From Kitasatospora azatica KCTC 9699 (GTDB lineage Bacteria; Actinomycetota; Actinomycetes; Streptomycetales; Streptomycetaceae): 64,000 bases of DNA. The DNA lies in NCBI RefSeq assembly GCF_000744785.1, contig NZ_JQMO01000003.1:2914001-2978000 (forward strand), read 5' to 3'. The notes beneath the pieces were generated by a model that was not told the DNA's origin, did no database searches, and worked only from the letters and a program-made list of their open reading frames with translations. Shown piece after piece: positions 1 to 8,589 of this stretch (within the stretch, counting starts at the first letter, position 1; every line of letters starts with the position of its first letter). The translations under genes were made by a program, and so were the position numbers.

Positions 1-78
1 GCTGCCGCTGCCGTGGGCCGGGCAGCCGGGCGGGGGCACGGGGGCGGAAGGGCGAGCGTCCATGTCTGCTTCTTGCTC

Positions 79-690
79 CTAGCTGGCACGGTCCAGCAAA
101 TAGCGGACCAGTGTGGTCAGTGCGGCGGCCGACGACTTCTCGTCGCGCGCGTCGCAGGTGACGACGGGGGTGTCGTCGAGGAGATCGAGGGCCTCCCGCA
201 GCGCCGCCTCGGCGCGCTGCGGATTGCCGTCGAAGTGGTTCACCGCGATCGCGTAGTCGAGGCCGTACTGCTCGATGAGGTCGATCACGGCGAAGGAGTC
301 GGCCAGCCGCTCGGGGTCGACCAGGACCAGCGCGCCGAGGGCGCCCCGGGCCATGTCCTCCCACAGCTGCACGAACCGCAGTTGGCCGGGCGTGCCGAAC
401 AGGTACAGCACCACGCGCTCGCTGATGGTCAGCCGGCCGAAGTCCATCGCGACCGTGGTGGTGGTCTTGCCCTGGACGCCCTTGAGGTCGTCCACCGCCG
501 CCGCCGCCCGAGTCATCGTCTCCTCGGTGGACAGCGGCTCGATCTCGGAGATCGAGCCGATGAACGTGGTCTTGCCCACCGCGAAGTGGCCGACGACGAG
601 GATCTTCACCGCCGTCTGGGTCGCTCCGCCCGGGACGTAGTCCTGCTCGTCCAGGCTCTGCACCTCAGCCGAACTTGGCCTGGAGACCAT
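79..690 (-). CDS. cvnD: Conservon Ras-like GTPase (CvnD)
   Basis: Small GTP-binding protein, last gene of a conservon. The P-loop reads GHFAVGKTT near residues 34-42 and is followed by a GTP-binding core with LFGTPGQLRF (the switch II DxxGQ region) and VNHFDG (the NKxD position). At 203 residues it is typical of the family. In the family, CvnD is thought to switch state with the CvnA-C sensor complex at the membrane. The start shown overlaps the end of cvnC by 26 bases. A GTG at about 662, just after the cvnC stop, is an alternative start. No cytochrome P450 (the frequent fifth member) lies within the 78 bases that remain before the window edge. Confidence 0.93.
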   Translation of the reverse strand: MVSRPSSAEVQSLDEQDYVPGGATQTAVKILVVGHFAVGKTTFIGSISEIEPLSTEETMTRAAAAVDDLKGVQGKTTTTVAMDFGRLTISERVVLYLFGTPGQLRFVQLWEDMARGALGALVLVDPERLADSFAVIDLIEQYGLDYAIAVNHFDGNPQRAEAALREALDLLDDTPVVTCDARDEKSSAAALTTLVRYLLDRAS

Positions 691-1042
691 GGAGCACCTC
701 CTCCAGCAGCTCCCGGTCGGCGTCGCGGGCGCGCGGCACCGGCGGACGGGTGATGAGGTGGCCGGCCTCGACGAGGCCGGCCAGGACGATCCGCACCACG
801 CCCAGCGGCAGCCCGGTGTGCCCCGCGATCTCGGCGACCGCGAGGTAGCCGGCGGAGCAGATGTCCAGCAGCCGCCGCTCCTCCGGCGACAGGCGCAGGA
901 ACTGCTGCCCCTGCTCGGGCGCCGCCGTGACCAGCGTGATCAGGGAGAGCTGCTGCTCGTCGGGCAGCCCACGTCCCTTGGTGATGACGTAGGCCCGTAC
1001 TAAACCGGTGGCCTCGAGCTCGAACTCCTCCGGATTGGTCAT
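665..1042 (-). CDS. cvnC: Conservon DUF742 protein (CvnC)
   Basis: Protein of 125 residues matching the DUF742 / CvnC type. It has a winged-helix-like core (SPEERRLLDICSAGYLAVAE, then AGHTGLPLGVVRIVLAGLVE) preceded by RAYVITKGRG, and is probably an adaptor between the membrane kinase-like CvnA and the GTPase CvnD. Its ATG overlaps the cvnB stop (ATGA), so translation is coupled. Family assignment is firm; the molecular function is known only in outline. Confidence 0.92.
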   Translation of the reverse strand: MTNPEEFELEATGLVRAYVITKGRGLPDEQQLSLITLVTAAPEQGQQFLRLSPEERRLLDICSAGYLAVAEIAGHTGLPLGVVRIVLAGLVEAGHLITRPPVPRARDADRELLEEVLHGLQAKFG

Positions 1043-1440
1043 CGCAATGCCCCCAGGTTCTCGCGCGGCGGCGCCGCCAGGACCTTGCCCAGCTGGCCGA
1101 CGAGCTGCTGCATCCGGAAGGTGATGTCCTGCATGTCGATGTCGGGCGAAGCGGAGACACCGAGGTAGGCGCCCTCGCCGGCGGAGATCAGGAACACCCA
1201 GCCGCCGTCGAACTCGACCAGGGTCTGCTGCCAGCGCTGCTCGGGGTTGTCGCAGAAGAACCCGAGCGAGCGGCTGAGTGACTGCACACCGCTCATCGCG
1301 GCGGCGACCCGGTCCGCGTTGTCCTTGTCGAAGTCCTTCGTCCGGGCCATCAACAGACCGTCAGCGGAGATCAGGACGGCGTGCAGGGCCCCCGGAATCT
1401 CCAGTGCGCTGTCGAGCATCCATGACAGATCGTCATTCAC
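1039..1440 (-). CDS. cvnB: Conservon roadblock/LC7 protein (CvnB)
   Basis: Protein of 133 residues with the roadblock/LC7 fold signature: N-terminal LSWMLDSALEIPGALHAVLI, the SADGLLMA strand, and a C-terminal helix ending in QLVGQLGKVL. In bacteria such proteins act as GTPase regulators or dimer platforms, here for CvnD. It overlaps cvnA by four bases (ATGA) and cvnC by four bases, so it lies in the middle of a tight operon. Confidence 0.93.
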   Translation of the reverse strand: MNDDLSWMLDSALEIPGALHAVLISADGLLMARTKDFDKDNADRVAAAMSGVQSLSRSLGFFCDNPEQRWQQTLVEFDGGWVFLISAGEGAYLGVSASPDIDMQDITFRMQQLVGQLGKVLAAPPRENLGALR

Positions 1441-2633
1441 GAGAACTCATGCCCTTCACTGCTTGCACCACGTGTGCTGGTCGCCTGGTCCCCGTTGTCC
1501 AGGTGTGTGGCCCGGCCGGACCGGGTGCCCTTCAGGAAGGCGCCCATGATCGCCGCCGTCTCCGCGCCGGAGCGGCTCGAGCTCCCCGGGCCGGGCGTGG
1601 TCGGCGGCACGATCGCCATCGGCCGCTTGCGTCGTCGCAGCGGCAGTCCGTCGGCGGTCGAACCCAGGGCCCGCTCGGACTCGGACCCAGCCGCTGCCGG
1701 CATCGGTGCCGGCAGCGCGGCGGAGGAGATGGGCGCGGAGGACATGGATGCGGCGGGAACTCTCTTCTCGGGCATGCCGGTGAGCAGTTCGTGCGGCAGC
1801 AGGACCACCGCGCGCACCCCTCCGTACGGTGAGGAGGAGTCGACCGACACCTCGAAGCCGAAGCGTTCGCACAGGACGCCGATCACAGCCAGGCCGAACT
1901 GCGGCGGATTGCCGAGCCCGGCGACGCCCGAGACCCGCTCGCTGCTCAGCAGCTTCTCGGCGCGCGCCCGCTCCTCGTCGTTCATGCCGACGCCGGCGTC
2001 GTCCACCACGATGACCACGCCCTTGGGCACGGTCCGGATGTTGATCTCGACCACGGTGTCCGGGCTGGAGTAGCTGGTGGCGTTGTCGAGCAGCTCGGCG
2101 AGGGCCAGCGCCACCGGCTCGACGGCCCGGCTGGAGACGCCGAAGTCCACCTGGGACAGGATCTCCACCCGCCGGAAGTGCCGGACCCGGCCCTGCGCGC
2201 TGCGCACCACGTCGTAGACCGAGGCGGTGTCGCGGTGCCGGCCCAGCCAGCCGCCGCAGAGCACGGCGATGGACTGCGCACGTCGCCCGAACTGCGAGTT
2301 GGTGTGGTCGACCTCCAGCAGGTCCTGGAGGATCACCGACTCGCCGTACTTGCTCTGCAGCCGTGAAAGGATCAGCTGCTGCTCGGCGGCCAGGCCCTGC
2401 AGGGTCCGCATCGCGGACTTCAGCACGGTCTTTGTCGCCTCGTCAGCCTGCTCCTGGGCCGCTTCGACGGACTGCGTATAGTGGTGCTCCAGGTCGGAGT
2501 AGTGCTCCCTGAGCCCGTCGATCTCCTGCCGCAACGCCAGAGCCGCCTTGCGCTGGCGGACGATGAGGGCGACCGCGGCGACAAGGACGAGGACAAGAGC
2601 CCAAAGCACTGGGTTCGCTGTGTATTTCGTCAT
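1437..2633 (-). CDS. cvnA: Conservon sensor histidine-kinase-like protein (CvnA)
   Basis: First gene of the conservon, 398 residues. One N-terminal membrane segment (about residues 8-25, VLWALVLVLVAAVALIV) is followed by a predicted coiled coil (residues 28-75) and a GHKL ATPase domain: N-box ELLDNAT, G1 box DDAGVGM and G2-like region GNPPQFGLAVIG. No periplasmic sensor domain and no clear phospho-accepting His box are visible, as is usual for this family. The C-terminal 100 residues are low complexity (Ala/Pro/Ser/Arg). The ATG is followed by coupled cvnB. The 210 bases upstream, shared with the divergent epimerase gene, hold no other gene. Confidence 0.92.
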   Translation of the reverse strand: MTKYTANPVLWALVLVLVAAVALIVRQRKAALALRQEIDGLREHYSDLEHHYTQSVEAAQEQADEATKTVLKSAMRTLQGLAAEQQLILSRLQSKYGESVILQDLLEVDHTNSQFGRRAQSIAVLCGGWLGRHRDTASVYDVVRSAQGRVRHFRRVEILSQVDFGVSSRAVEPVALALAELLDNATSYSSPDTVVEINIRTVPKGVVIVVDDAGVGMNDEERARAEKLLSSERVSGVAGLGNPPQFGLAVIGVLCERFGFEVSVDSSSPYGGVRAVVLLPHELLTGMPEKRVPAASMSSAPISSAALPAPMPAAAGSESERALGSTADGLPLRRRKRPMAIVPPTTPGPGSSSRSGAETAAIMGAFLKGTRSGRATHLDNGDQATSTRGASSEGHEFS

Positions 2634-2847
2634 AAGACTCTCTTCAGGCGACTGACGGCCGACTGCTGAATCCCCGTCCCTGCGGGGTGAACCCGCCGCT
2701 CCGCAAGCGCGATGATCGTATCACCGGGCTGAACATGTCATCGATGAGTGTCCAGATGTGAGGATCCGTCTCCTGGTCCGGGAGCAGCCGGAGTTGGCCG
2801 GATCGGTGCCGACAGCCGTCCCTCCGTACCCGCGCTACTGTGCACGG

Positions 2848-3798
2848 GTGAGCCTTCACGTTGTTCTCGGGTCCGGGCCCGCAGGGGCCGCCACCGCTCG
2901 ACTGCTGGCCGAAAAGGGTCATTCGGTACGGGTCGTCACCAGGTCGGGCAGAACCTCGGAGCCCGGCATCGAGCAGGTCGCGCTGGACGCGACGGACAGC
3001 GGGCGCCTGATCGAGGTGACGCAGGGCGCGGAGGCGATCTACAGCTGTGCCGCACCGCCCTACCACCGCTGGGTGAGCCAGTGGCCGCCGTTGGCCGCGT
3101 CGGCCTGCGCGACGGCCGAGGCCACCGGGGCCGTCCTGGTCATGCTGGGCAACCTCTACGGCTACGGGCCGGTGGACGGTCCACTGACCGAGCAGCTGCC
3201 GCTCGCCGCGACCGGGCCCAAGGGCCGGGTGCGGGCCGCCGGTTGGGAGCAGGCGCGGACGCTGCACGAGCAGGGCCGGATCAGGGCGGTCGAGGTGCGG
3301 GCCTCGGACTTCTTCGGGCCCGGCGTGACCGATGGCGGCCACCTGGCCGGGCGGGTGGTGCCACGGCTGCTGCGCGGCAAGCCGGTCTCCACGCTCGGGG
3401 ATCCGGACGCCCCGCACAGCTGGACCTATCTGCCCGACGTGGCCGGCGCCCTGGTCGAGCTCGCGGGCGAGGAGAAGGCTTGGGGACGGGCCTGGCACGT
3501 CCCGACGGAGCCCGCGCTGTCCACCCGCGCGATGGTCGACCGGCTGGCCGCCGCGGCGCGGACGGGACCGGTCGCGGTGCGCAGGATCCCGCCGGCCGCG
3601 CTGGGCGTGGTGGCGCTCTTCTCCCCGCTGATCCGGGAGCTGAAGGAGATCCGCTACCAGTTCGACCGTCCGTTCGTCCTCGACTCCAGTGCCTACCAGG
3701 CCGAGTTCGCGGTCCGGGCCACCCCGGTCGACGAGCAGGTCAGGGCGACGGTGGACTGGTGGCGGGCCCGACTGGCCACCACGGGGAGACAGCTGTGA
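2848..3798 (+). CDS. NAD-dependent epimerase/dehydratase (extended SDR-like)
   Basis: Extended short-chain dehydrogenase-like protein of 316 residues. The N-terminal dinucleotide-binding loop reads VLGSGPAGAATARLLAEKGH, followed by an acidic-to-basic switch RVVTRSGR that could favour NADP. The middle holds NLYGYGP and a TGPKGRVRAAGWEQ segment at the usual YxxxK region, then a C-terminal substrate region. The GTG at 2848 is chosen because the reading frame upstream lacks family similarity. The stop overlaps the polyketide synthase start (GTGA), so the two are coupled. Such epimerases are common in streptomycetes, so it may be unrelated housekeeping. If it works with its partner, it could reduce an alpha-amino ketone to an amino alcohol; that is inference. 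Confidence 0.85.
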   Translation: MSLHVVLGSGPAGAATARLLAEKGHSVRVVTRSGRTSEPGIEQVALDATDSGRLIEVTQGAEAIYSCAAPPYHRWVSQWPPLAASACATAEATGAVLVMLGNLYGYGPVDGPLTEQLPLAATGPKGRVRAAGWEQARTLHEQGRIRAVEVRASDFFGPGVTDGGHLAGRVVPRLLRGKPVSTLGDPDAPHSWTYLPDVAGALVELAGEEKAWGRAWHVPTEPALSTRAMVDRLAAAARTGPVAVRRIPPAALGVVALFSPLIRELKEIRYQFDRPFVLDSSAYQAEFAVRATPVDEQVRATVDWWRARLATTGRQL

Positions 3799-6700
3799 GA
3801 GCGAGGGGCGCCGCAGCGGGTCCGGCGGGAGCGCGGCATGACGATGTCGCGGTGGTGGGGATGGCCTGCCGGTTCCCGGGGGCGCGGAACGTCAACCAGT
3901 ACTGGCGGCTGCTCATGGCCCCGCAGGCGCAGTTCGCCGGCGTGCCGGACTCGCGGTGGCGCTCCGCCACCTTCCTCAGCGACGACTTCCGCGACTCCTC
4001 CGCGGCCTACACGGACACCATGGCGTTACTGCCGGACGTGGGCCACTTCGACGCCGCGCACTACGGCATCCCACCGCGCCGGGCCAGGTCGATGGATCCC
4101 CAGCACCGGCTGCTGATCGACCTCGCCCGGGAGGCGATCCAGGACGCGGGGTGGGAGGCCGAGGGCTTCGACCGCGAGGAGACCTCGGTGATCACCTCGC
4201 TCACCGACAGCGGCTACCGCGGGATCAGCACCCTGCAGATCCGGATGCGTCAGATCGCCGGCGGCGAGTTCGGGGCACCGGCGAGCGACCCCGGATGGTC
4301 GGAGGCGGTCCGTGCGGTGGACGGGCTGCACGGCACCTCGGTGGCCGGGCTGCTGCTCAACATGGGACCGAACACCATCAGTTCGGTCCTCGACTTGCAC
4401 GGCGAGAGCTATGCGCTGGACTCGGCGTGTTCCGGTGGGCTGATGGCGGTGGCCAACGCCGTGTTCGCGCTGCGGGCCGGCCGGTGCCGGATCGCCCTCG
4501 CCGGCGGCGCCCAACTGCACCTCACCCCCGACCTGCTGGTGGGGCTGTGCCGGATCGGCGCGATCTCGCGCAGCGGCAGCTGCCTGCCGTTCGGCGCCCA
4601 GGCCGACGGCTTCGTCCTGGGGGAGGGGGCCGGGGCCCTGGTGCTGCGGCCGCTGGCCGACGCGCTGGCAGCCGGTGACCGGGTCTATGCGGTGATCCGG
4701 GGGGTGGGCACGGCCAACGACGGGACCGTGCAGGGCGGCATGCACCCCCAGGCGGCCGGTCAGCTCCGCGCGCTGCGCCGGGCCTACCGGGACGCGGACC
4801 TGGCCCCGGAGACGGTGGGCTACCTGGAGGCGCACGGCACCGGGACCACGGTCGGCGATCCGGTGGAGGTCGACGTGCTGCGCGAACTGCGCGGTGAGCG
4901 AGCCGCACCCGCCTACCTGGGCGCGGTGAAGGCGGTGGTCGGCCACGCGCTCAACGCCGCCGGGATAGCCGGACTCATCAAGACCGTGCTGGCCGTGCAC
5001 CGGGGGGTGATCCCGCCGCAGCCGCAGTTCGAACCGGCCGACCGTGCCGGGCTGGACGCCGCGCGGCTGACCATCCCGACGGCGCCGACCCCATGGCCCG
5101 GGGACGGCCGGCCGCGCCGGGCGGGGGTGAGCGCCTTCGGCTTCGGCGGTACCGGCGTTCACCTGGTGGTGGAGGAGTGCACCACAGCACCGGGGCACGC
5201 GGCACCGCAGCTCCTGACAGCGGAGCTCGCGGCAGCGGAGCTCAAGGCACCGGACACGGGGCCGCAGCTCCTGGTGCTGACCGCCCGCGACCGGGCCGGG
5301 CTGGCCGACTACGCCCGGGAGCTGGCGCAGACCATCAGCGAGGACCAGCTGCCGCTGGCGACGGTGGCGGACACCCTGGCTCGCCGGGCGCCACTCGGGG
5401 AGCGCCTCGCCGTGCTGGCCGAGGACGCCGCGGACGCCGCCCGAAAGCTGACCGCAGCGGCGCGGGCCGTGGCGGCGGGCCGTACCGGAGAGCTCGACCA
5501 GCTGTCGCAGGCCGCCGTCGCGGCGCGGCGAATACCCCCGTGCACCCTGCCGCCGAGTCCGCTCGCCCCACGCCGCCACTGGGCGGTGGACGAGTCGGCC
5601 CGCGAACCGGTGGACCGGCCGGAGCCGGGGCCGGCGGACCCACCGGCGACCGTGCCCCAGGAACCCCGGGCCGGTGGCGCATCCGCTGCGGCCCTGGTGC
5701 TCGAGGAGGTGTCGCGGGTCGGCGTCTACCCGCTCGCCGACCTGGGCGAGCGGCTGGCGCTGGTGACCGATCTCGGCTTCGACTCCCTGATGCTCCAGGA
5801 GTTGGAGGTCAACCTCGCCCGGCGGATACCGGACTTCCGGTCCGAGGAGATCTTCTCGCCCGGCCTCACCATCGAGCGGCTGATCAAGCTGGTCGAGCCG
5901 CAGCTCACCCAGCCGCCGGCCCCAGGTGGGCTGCTGCCGCGCGAGACCGGCGCGGACCGGGACGCCGCGACCGCGTGCGTCGACGAGTTCCCGGAGGTGC
6001 GGCAGTTCGAGGAGCGCCTGAGCGCGATCGCCGACAGTGGCGCGGCCTTCCCCTACTTCCGGGTCCACCAGGGCAATATCCGCGACACCACGCTGATCGG
6101 CGGCCGACCGTACCTCTCCTTCGGCAGCTACAACTACCTGGGGCTCTCCGGCCATCCGACGGTCAACGAGGCCGTGCACCAGGCGGTGGAGCGGTACGGC
6201 AGCTCGGTCTCCGCGAGCCGGGTGCTGTCCGGCGAACGGGACCTGACGGTACGGCTGGAGCGGGCGCTCGCCGAGTTCCTCGGCGTCCCGGACTGCCTGG
6301 CGCTGGTGAGCGGGCATGCCACCAACGTCACCGCGATCGGGCACCTGGTCGGCGCGGGAGACCTGGTGATCCACGACGCGCTCGCCCACGACAGCATCCT
6401 CCAGGGCTGCGCGCTGTCCGGCGCGGCGCGACGCCCGTTCGCGCACAACGACATCGCGCAGCTGGAACGGCTGCTGCGGCTCAACCGGTCCCGGTTCCGA
6501 CGGGTGTTGATCGCCGTCGAGGGCGCCTACAGCATGGACGGCGACCTGGTGGACCTGCCCGCCGTGATCGACCTGAAGAAGCGTCACGGCGCCCTGCTGC
6601 TGGTCGACGAGGCGCACAGCATCGGCACCGTGGGCGAACACGGCCGTGGTGTCGGCGAGTTCTACGGCGTCGACCGCTCCGAGGTGGATCTGTGGATGGG

Positions 6701-7178
6701 CACCCTGTCCAAGGCCTTCGCCAGCTGCGGCGGTTACCTCGGCGGCTCGGCCCGGATGGTGCGGTGGCTGCGGCACACACTGCCGGGCTTCGTCTACAGC
6801 GTGGGCCTGACCCCGGCCAACGCGGCCGCGGCGCTGGCCGCCACCGAGCTGATCGTCGCCCAGCCGCACCGGGTGCGCACGCTGCGGCGGAACTCGGAGC
6901 TCTTCCTCGGCCTGGCCGCCGCGGCCGGTCTGGCGACGGGCACCAGCGGCAGCACACCGATCGTGCCGATCCTGCTCGGCGGCTCGCCGCGGACCCTGCG
7001 GGTCGCGGACCGGCTGTTCGAGCGGGGTGTGATCGCCGACCCGATCTTCCACCCCGCCGTGGAGGAGGGGCTCACCAGGCTGCGGTTCTTCATGACCAGT
7101 GAGCACCGCGAGGAGGACATCCGACGGGCCGTGTCGATCCTGGCCGAGGAGGTGGCGGCCGCCCAGCCGTGTGAGTGA
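3795..7178 (+). CDS. AT-less PKS fused to alpha-oxoamine synthase (KS-ACP-AOS)
   Basis: Protein of 1127 residues. A ketosynthase (about residues 15-455) has active-site Cys212 in DSACSGG (canonical DTACSSS), His347 in HGTGT and His384 in VVGHALNAAG. Residues about 489-600 resemble the KS-AT and post-AT linkers (QLLVLTARDRAGLADYA; APRRHW) but no acyltransferase lies between them. An acyl carrier protein follows, with Ser664 in DLGFDSLM. The C-terminal 420 residues are a PLP-dependent alpha-oxoamine synthase: SYNYLGLSGHP, DEAHSIGTVG and Lys973 in LSKAF. Enzymes of this class condense an acyl thioester with an amino acid, releasing CO2 and an alpha-amino ketone. Here the domain probably off-loads the chain from the ACP. 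There is no KR, DH or thioesterase. Malonyl loading must come in trans, or the KS only transfers. Confidence 0.9.
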   Translation: MRARGAAAGPAGARHDDVAVVGMACRFPGARNVNQYWRLLMAPQAQFAGVPDSRWRSATFLSDDFRDSSAAYTDTMALLPDVGHFDAAHYGIPPRRARSMDPQHRLLIDLAREAIQDAGWEAEGFDREETSVITSLTDSGYRGISTLQIRMRQIAGGEFGAPASDPGWSEAVRAVDGLHGTSVAGLLLNMGPNTISSVLDLHGESYALDSACSGGLMAVANAVFALRAGRCRIALAGGAQLHLTPDLLVGLCRIGAISRSGSCLPFGAQADGFVLGEGAGALVLRPLADALAAGDRVYAVIRGVGTANDGTVQGGMHPQAAGQLRALRRAYRDADLAPETVGYLEAHGTGTTVGDPVEVDVLRELRGERAAPAYLGAVKAVVGHALNAAGIAGLIKTVLAVHRGVIPPQPQFEPADRAGLDAARLTIPTAPTPWPGDGRPRRAGVSAFGFGGTGVHLVVEECTTAPGHAAPQLLTAELAAAELKAPDTGPQLLVLTARDRAGLADYARELAQTISEDQLPLATVADTLARRAPLGERLAVLAEDAADAARKLTAAARAVAAGRTGELDQLSQAAVAARRIPPCTLPPSPLAPRRHWAVDESAREPVDRPEPGPADPPATVPQEPRAGGASAAALVLEEVSRVGVYPLADLGERLALVTDLGFDSLMLQELEVNLARRIPDFRSEEIFSPGLTIERLIKLVEPQLTQPPAPGGLLPRETGADRDAATACVDEFPEVRQFEERLSAIADSGAAFPYFRVHQGNIRDTTLIGGRPYLSFGSYNYLGLSGHPTVNEAVHQAVERYGSSVSASRVLSGERDLTVRLERALAEFLGVPDCLALVSGHATNVTAIGHLVGAGDLVIHDALAHDSILQGCALSGAARRPFAHNDIAQLERLLRLNRSRFRRVLIAVEGAYSMDGDLVDLPAVIDLKKRHGALLLVDEAHSIGTVGEHGRGVGEFYGVDRSEVDLWMGTLSKAFASCGGYLGGSARMVRWLRHTLPGFVYSVGLTPANAAAALAATELIVAQPHRVRTLRRNSELFLGLAAAAGLATGTSGSTPIVPILLGGSPRTLRVADRLFERGVIADPIFHPAVEEGLTRLRFFMTSEHREEDIRRAVSILAEEVAAAQPCE

Positions 7179-7192
7179 CTCGGCCGTGAGCG

Positions 7193-7243
7193 GCTCAGCT
7201 CGGATCACGGCTCAGCTCGGATCACGGCTCGGATCGGGTCACG
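7193..7243. repeat. 17-bp tandem repeat, three copies
   Basis: Two exact copies of GCTCAGCTCGGATCACG (7193-7209 and 7210-7226) and one diverged copy (7227-7243) begin 14 bases after the polyketide synthase stop, in the convergent gap before the metallopeptidase gene. No terminator hairpin with a T tract was seen here. Confidence 0.85.
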
Positions 7244-7250
7244 ACTCCGA

Positions 7251-7829
7251 TCAGATCAGCGTGCGTTCGATCCGGCTGATCGTTGCGTTCGTTGCGGACT
7301 CGGCGCCGGTGCCGGCCTCCTCGGCCGGGGGCGTGCCGGTGCGTTCCCTGGTGCTGCCCACCCGCTCGGAGAGCAGGTAGGCGATGATCTCCGCCTCCTG
7401 CTCCTGGACGTCGTCGTAGGTCGCGCGCAGCAGCATGTCCCGCACGAGGTCGGGGTCGAGATTGGGGAAGAGCAGGCGGGAGCTCGCCTCGTCCAACCCG
7501 CCGGCCCCGCGATGGCAGCAGATGATGTGGCCCAGCTCGTGCAAGATGATGTGCTCCTGGTGCGCGCTGGTGGTGTTGGCGTCGTAGAAGATGAGGTCCT
7601 CGTCGCGTGCGGCGACCCACATGCCGCACGGGTGCGAGGCGGGCATCTGCATCGCGACCAGCGTGATCGGGCGGTCGCGGACCTCACCGAGGTAGCGGCA
7701 GAGTTCGGCCACGTCGGCCACCTTGGGCAGGTCGAGTCCGGCGATCCGCTGTGCGCCGGCCTTCCGGAGTCCCTTGAGCTGACTGCGGCGGTCCTGGTCG
7801 GCCGACCACCAGTGCCTGGTACCCCTCAC
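7251..7829 (-). CDS. ImmA/IrrE-like zinc metallopeptidase
   Basis: Protein of 192 residues with a zinc-peptidase HExxH motif in IILHELGHIICCHRG, preceded by DANTTSAHQEH. This is the core of the ImmA/IrrE (DUF955-like) class, whose members cleave or antagonise partner repressors. Downstream there is an acidic segment (DVQEQEAEIIAYLLSERV) that could supply the third zinc ligand. The gene follows the XRE regulator by 13 bases on the same strand, the usual arrangement in which the peptidase controls the repressor. The GTG start has only a weak ribosome site. The C-terminal 40 residues look disordered. The family is often labelled toxin in databases, without proof here. Confidence 0.85.
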   Translation of the reverse strand: MRGTRHWWSADQDRRSQLKGLRKAGAQRIAGLDLPKVADVAELCRYLGEVRDRPITLVAMQMPASHPCGMWVAARDEDLIFYDANTTSAHQEHIILHELGHIICCHRGAGGLDEASSRLLFPNLDPDLVRDMLLRATYDDVQEQEAEIIAYLLSERVGSTRERTGTPPAEEAGTGAESATNATISRIERTLI

Positions 7830-7842
7830 CTCGCCGGGTCCC

Positions 7843-8283
7843 TCATTCCGGGTCCACGGGGTCGGCGACGGGCGGGAGACCCTGCATCTGCCGGTACTGG
7901 TCCATGATGGCCGTGATGGCCTGCAGGTTCTCCTTCTTCATCCCGGCCGCCCGCATCGCCACGGCGCGGACCCCCGCCTGCCGCAGCGCCTCGATGGCGG
8001 CGACCTGGCTGAGCACCGACTCGGCGACCTCGTCGTCGAAGAAGTAGGCGACCGAGACGCCGAAGAAGCGGGCGACGGCTGCCAGCAGGTCCGGTGTGGG
8101 ATTGGAGCGCTTGCCGGTCCGCAGCTGCGACAGGTACACACCCCCGACCTTGAGCTCGGGGTTGGCGCGCTTCAGCTCCTCCGCTACCTCGGCATTGGTC
8201 CAGTGCCTGCCCTTGGGACGGACCGTCTTGAAGAGGTTGTCCAGACGCACTGCCATCACGGGCCGGTCGTCGGTCTCGGACAT
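7843..8283 (-). CDS. XRE-family helix-turn-helix regulator
   Basis: DNA-binding protein of 146 residues. The N-terminal part (about residues 10-80) contains a Cro/CI-type helix-turn-helix (WTNAEVAEELKRANPELKVG, GVYLSQLRTGKRSNPTPDLL, then ARFFGVSVAYFFDD), and the C-terminus carries a helical dimerisation-like tail. The ATG at 8283 is preceded by GGGAGGGAG about ten bases upstream. A GTG 21 bases earlier sits too close to its own ribosome site. It is co-transcribed with the ImmA-like peptidase. Three TAGC...GCTA palindromes upstream are likely its operators. Confidence 0.9.
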   Translation of the reverse strand: MSETDDRPVMAVRLDNLFKTVRPKGRHWTNAEVAEELKRANPELKVGGVYLSQLRTGKRSNPTPDLLAAVARFFGVSVAYFFDDEVAESVLSQVAAIEALRQAGVRAVAMRAAGMKKENLQAITAIMDQYRQMQGLPPVADPVDPE

Positions 8284-8313
8284 TGAGAAGCTCCCTCCCG
8301 TCACCTCCCCGGC

Positions 8314-8409
8314 ATAGCCCTTGGCTATCCGTCAGTTTCGCAGATTAGCTGCTAGTTGACAATCGAGCGGGACTCCGCCACCGTGGACCTCGCCGATAGC
8401 TGCCAGCTA
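8314..8409. promoter_or_regulatory. Three TAGC/GCTA palindromes upstream of the XRE gene
   Basis: Three inverted repeats with the same half-site lie between the XRE start and the membrane-protein terminator: ATAGCC-CTT-GGCTAT (8314-8328), TAGC-T-GCTA (8346-8354) and TAGCTG-C-CAGCTA (8397-8409). The first and third fit TAGC-N5-GCTA exactly. Position and symmetry fit autoregulation by the XRE protein, which is an inference. A TTGACA hexamer lies at 8356-8361 on the plus strand. Confidence 0.55.
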
Positions 8410-8541
8410 ACTTCGTTCACGGGGGTGACCAAGGTGGCTGATCGTCATATCGGCCTGACCCGAGGTCACGGGTGACAGGGTCAGGTCGGGCCGGGCGGGA
8501 CACACTCGCCCGGCCCGACAGCAAGAACCGGGGGGACCGAC

Positions 8542-8584
8542 GAAAAAAACCCGCCCGGTCTGACGGGGGTGCAGACCGGGCGGG
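8542..8584 (-). terminator. Rho-independent terminator after the MAB_1171c-like gene
   Basis: A perfect 13-bp stem (8550-8562 with 8572-8584) with a 9-base loop is followed, on the minus strand, by a run of seven T residues (8549 down to 8543). It starts 6 bases past the stop of the membrane-protein gene. Confidence 0.9.
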
Positions 8585-8589
8585 AGCTC

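Noticed and set aside
1..78. Cytochrome P450 (cvnE) downstream of the conservon
   Set aside because: Only 78 bases remain before the window edge and no coding signature can be read there.
4026..7208. A 1060-codon open frame on the minus strand opposite the polyketide synthase
   Set aside because: It is the antisense shadow of the high-GC coding frame; its translation is Gly/Arg/Gln/His-rich with no domain, while the plus strand has all motifs.
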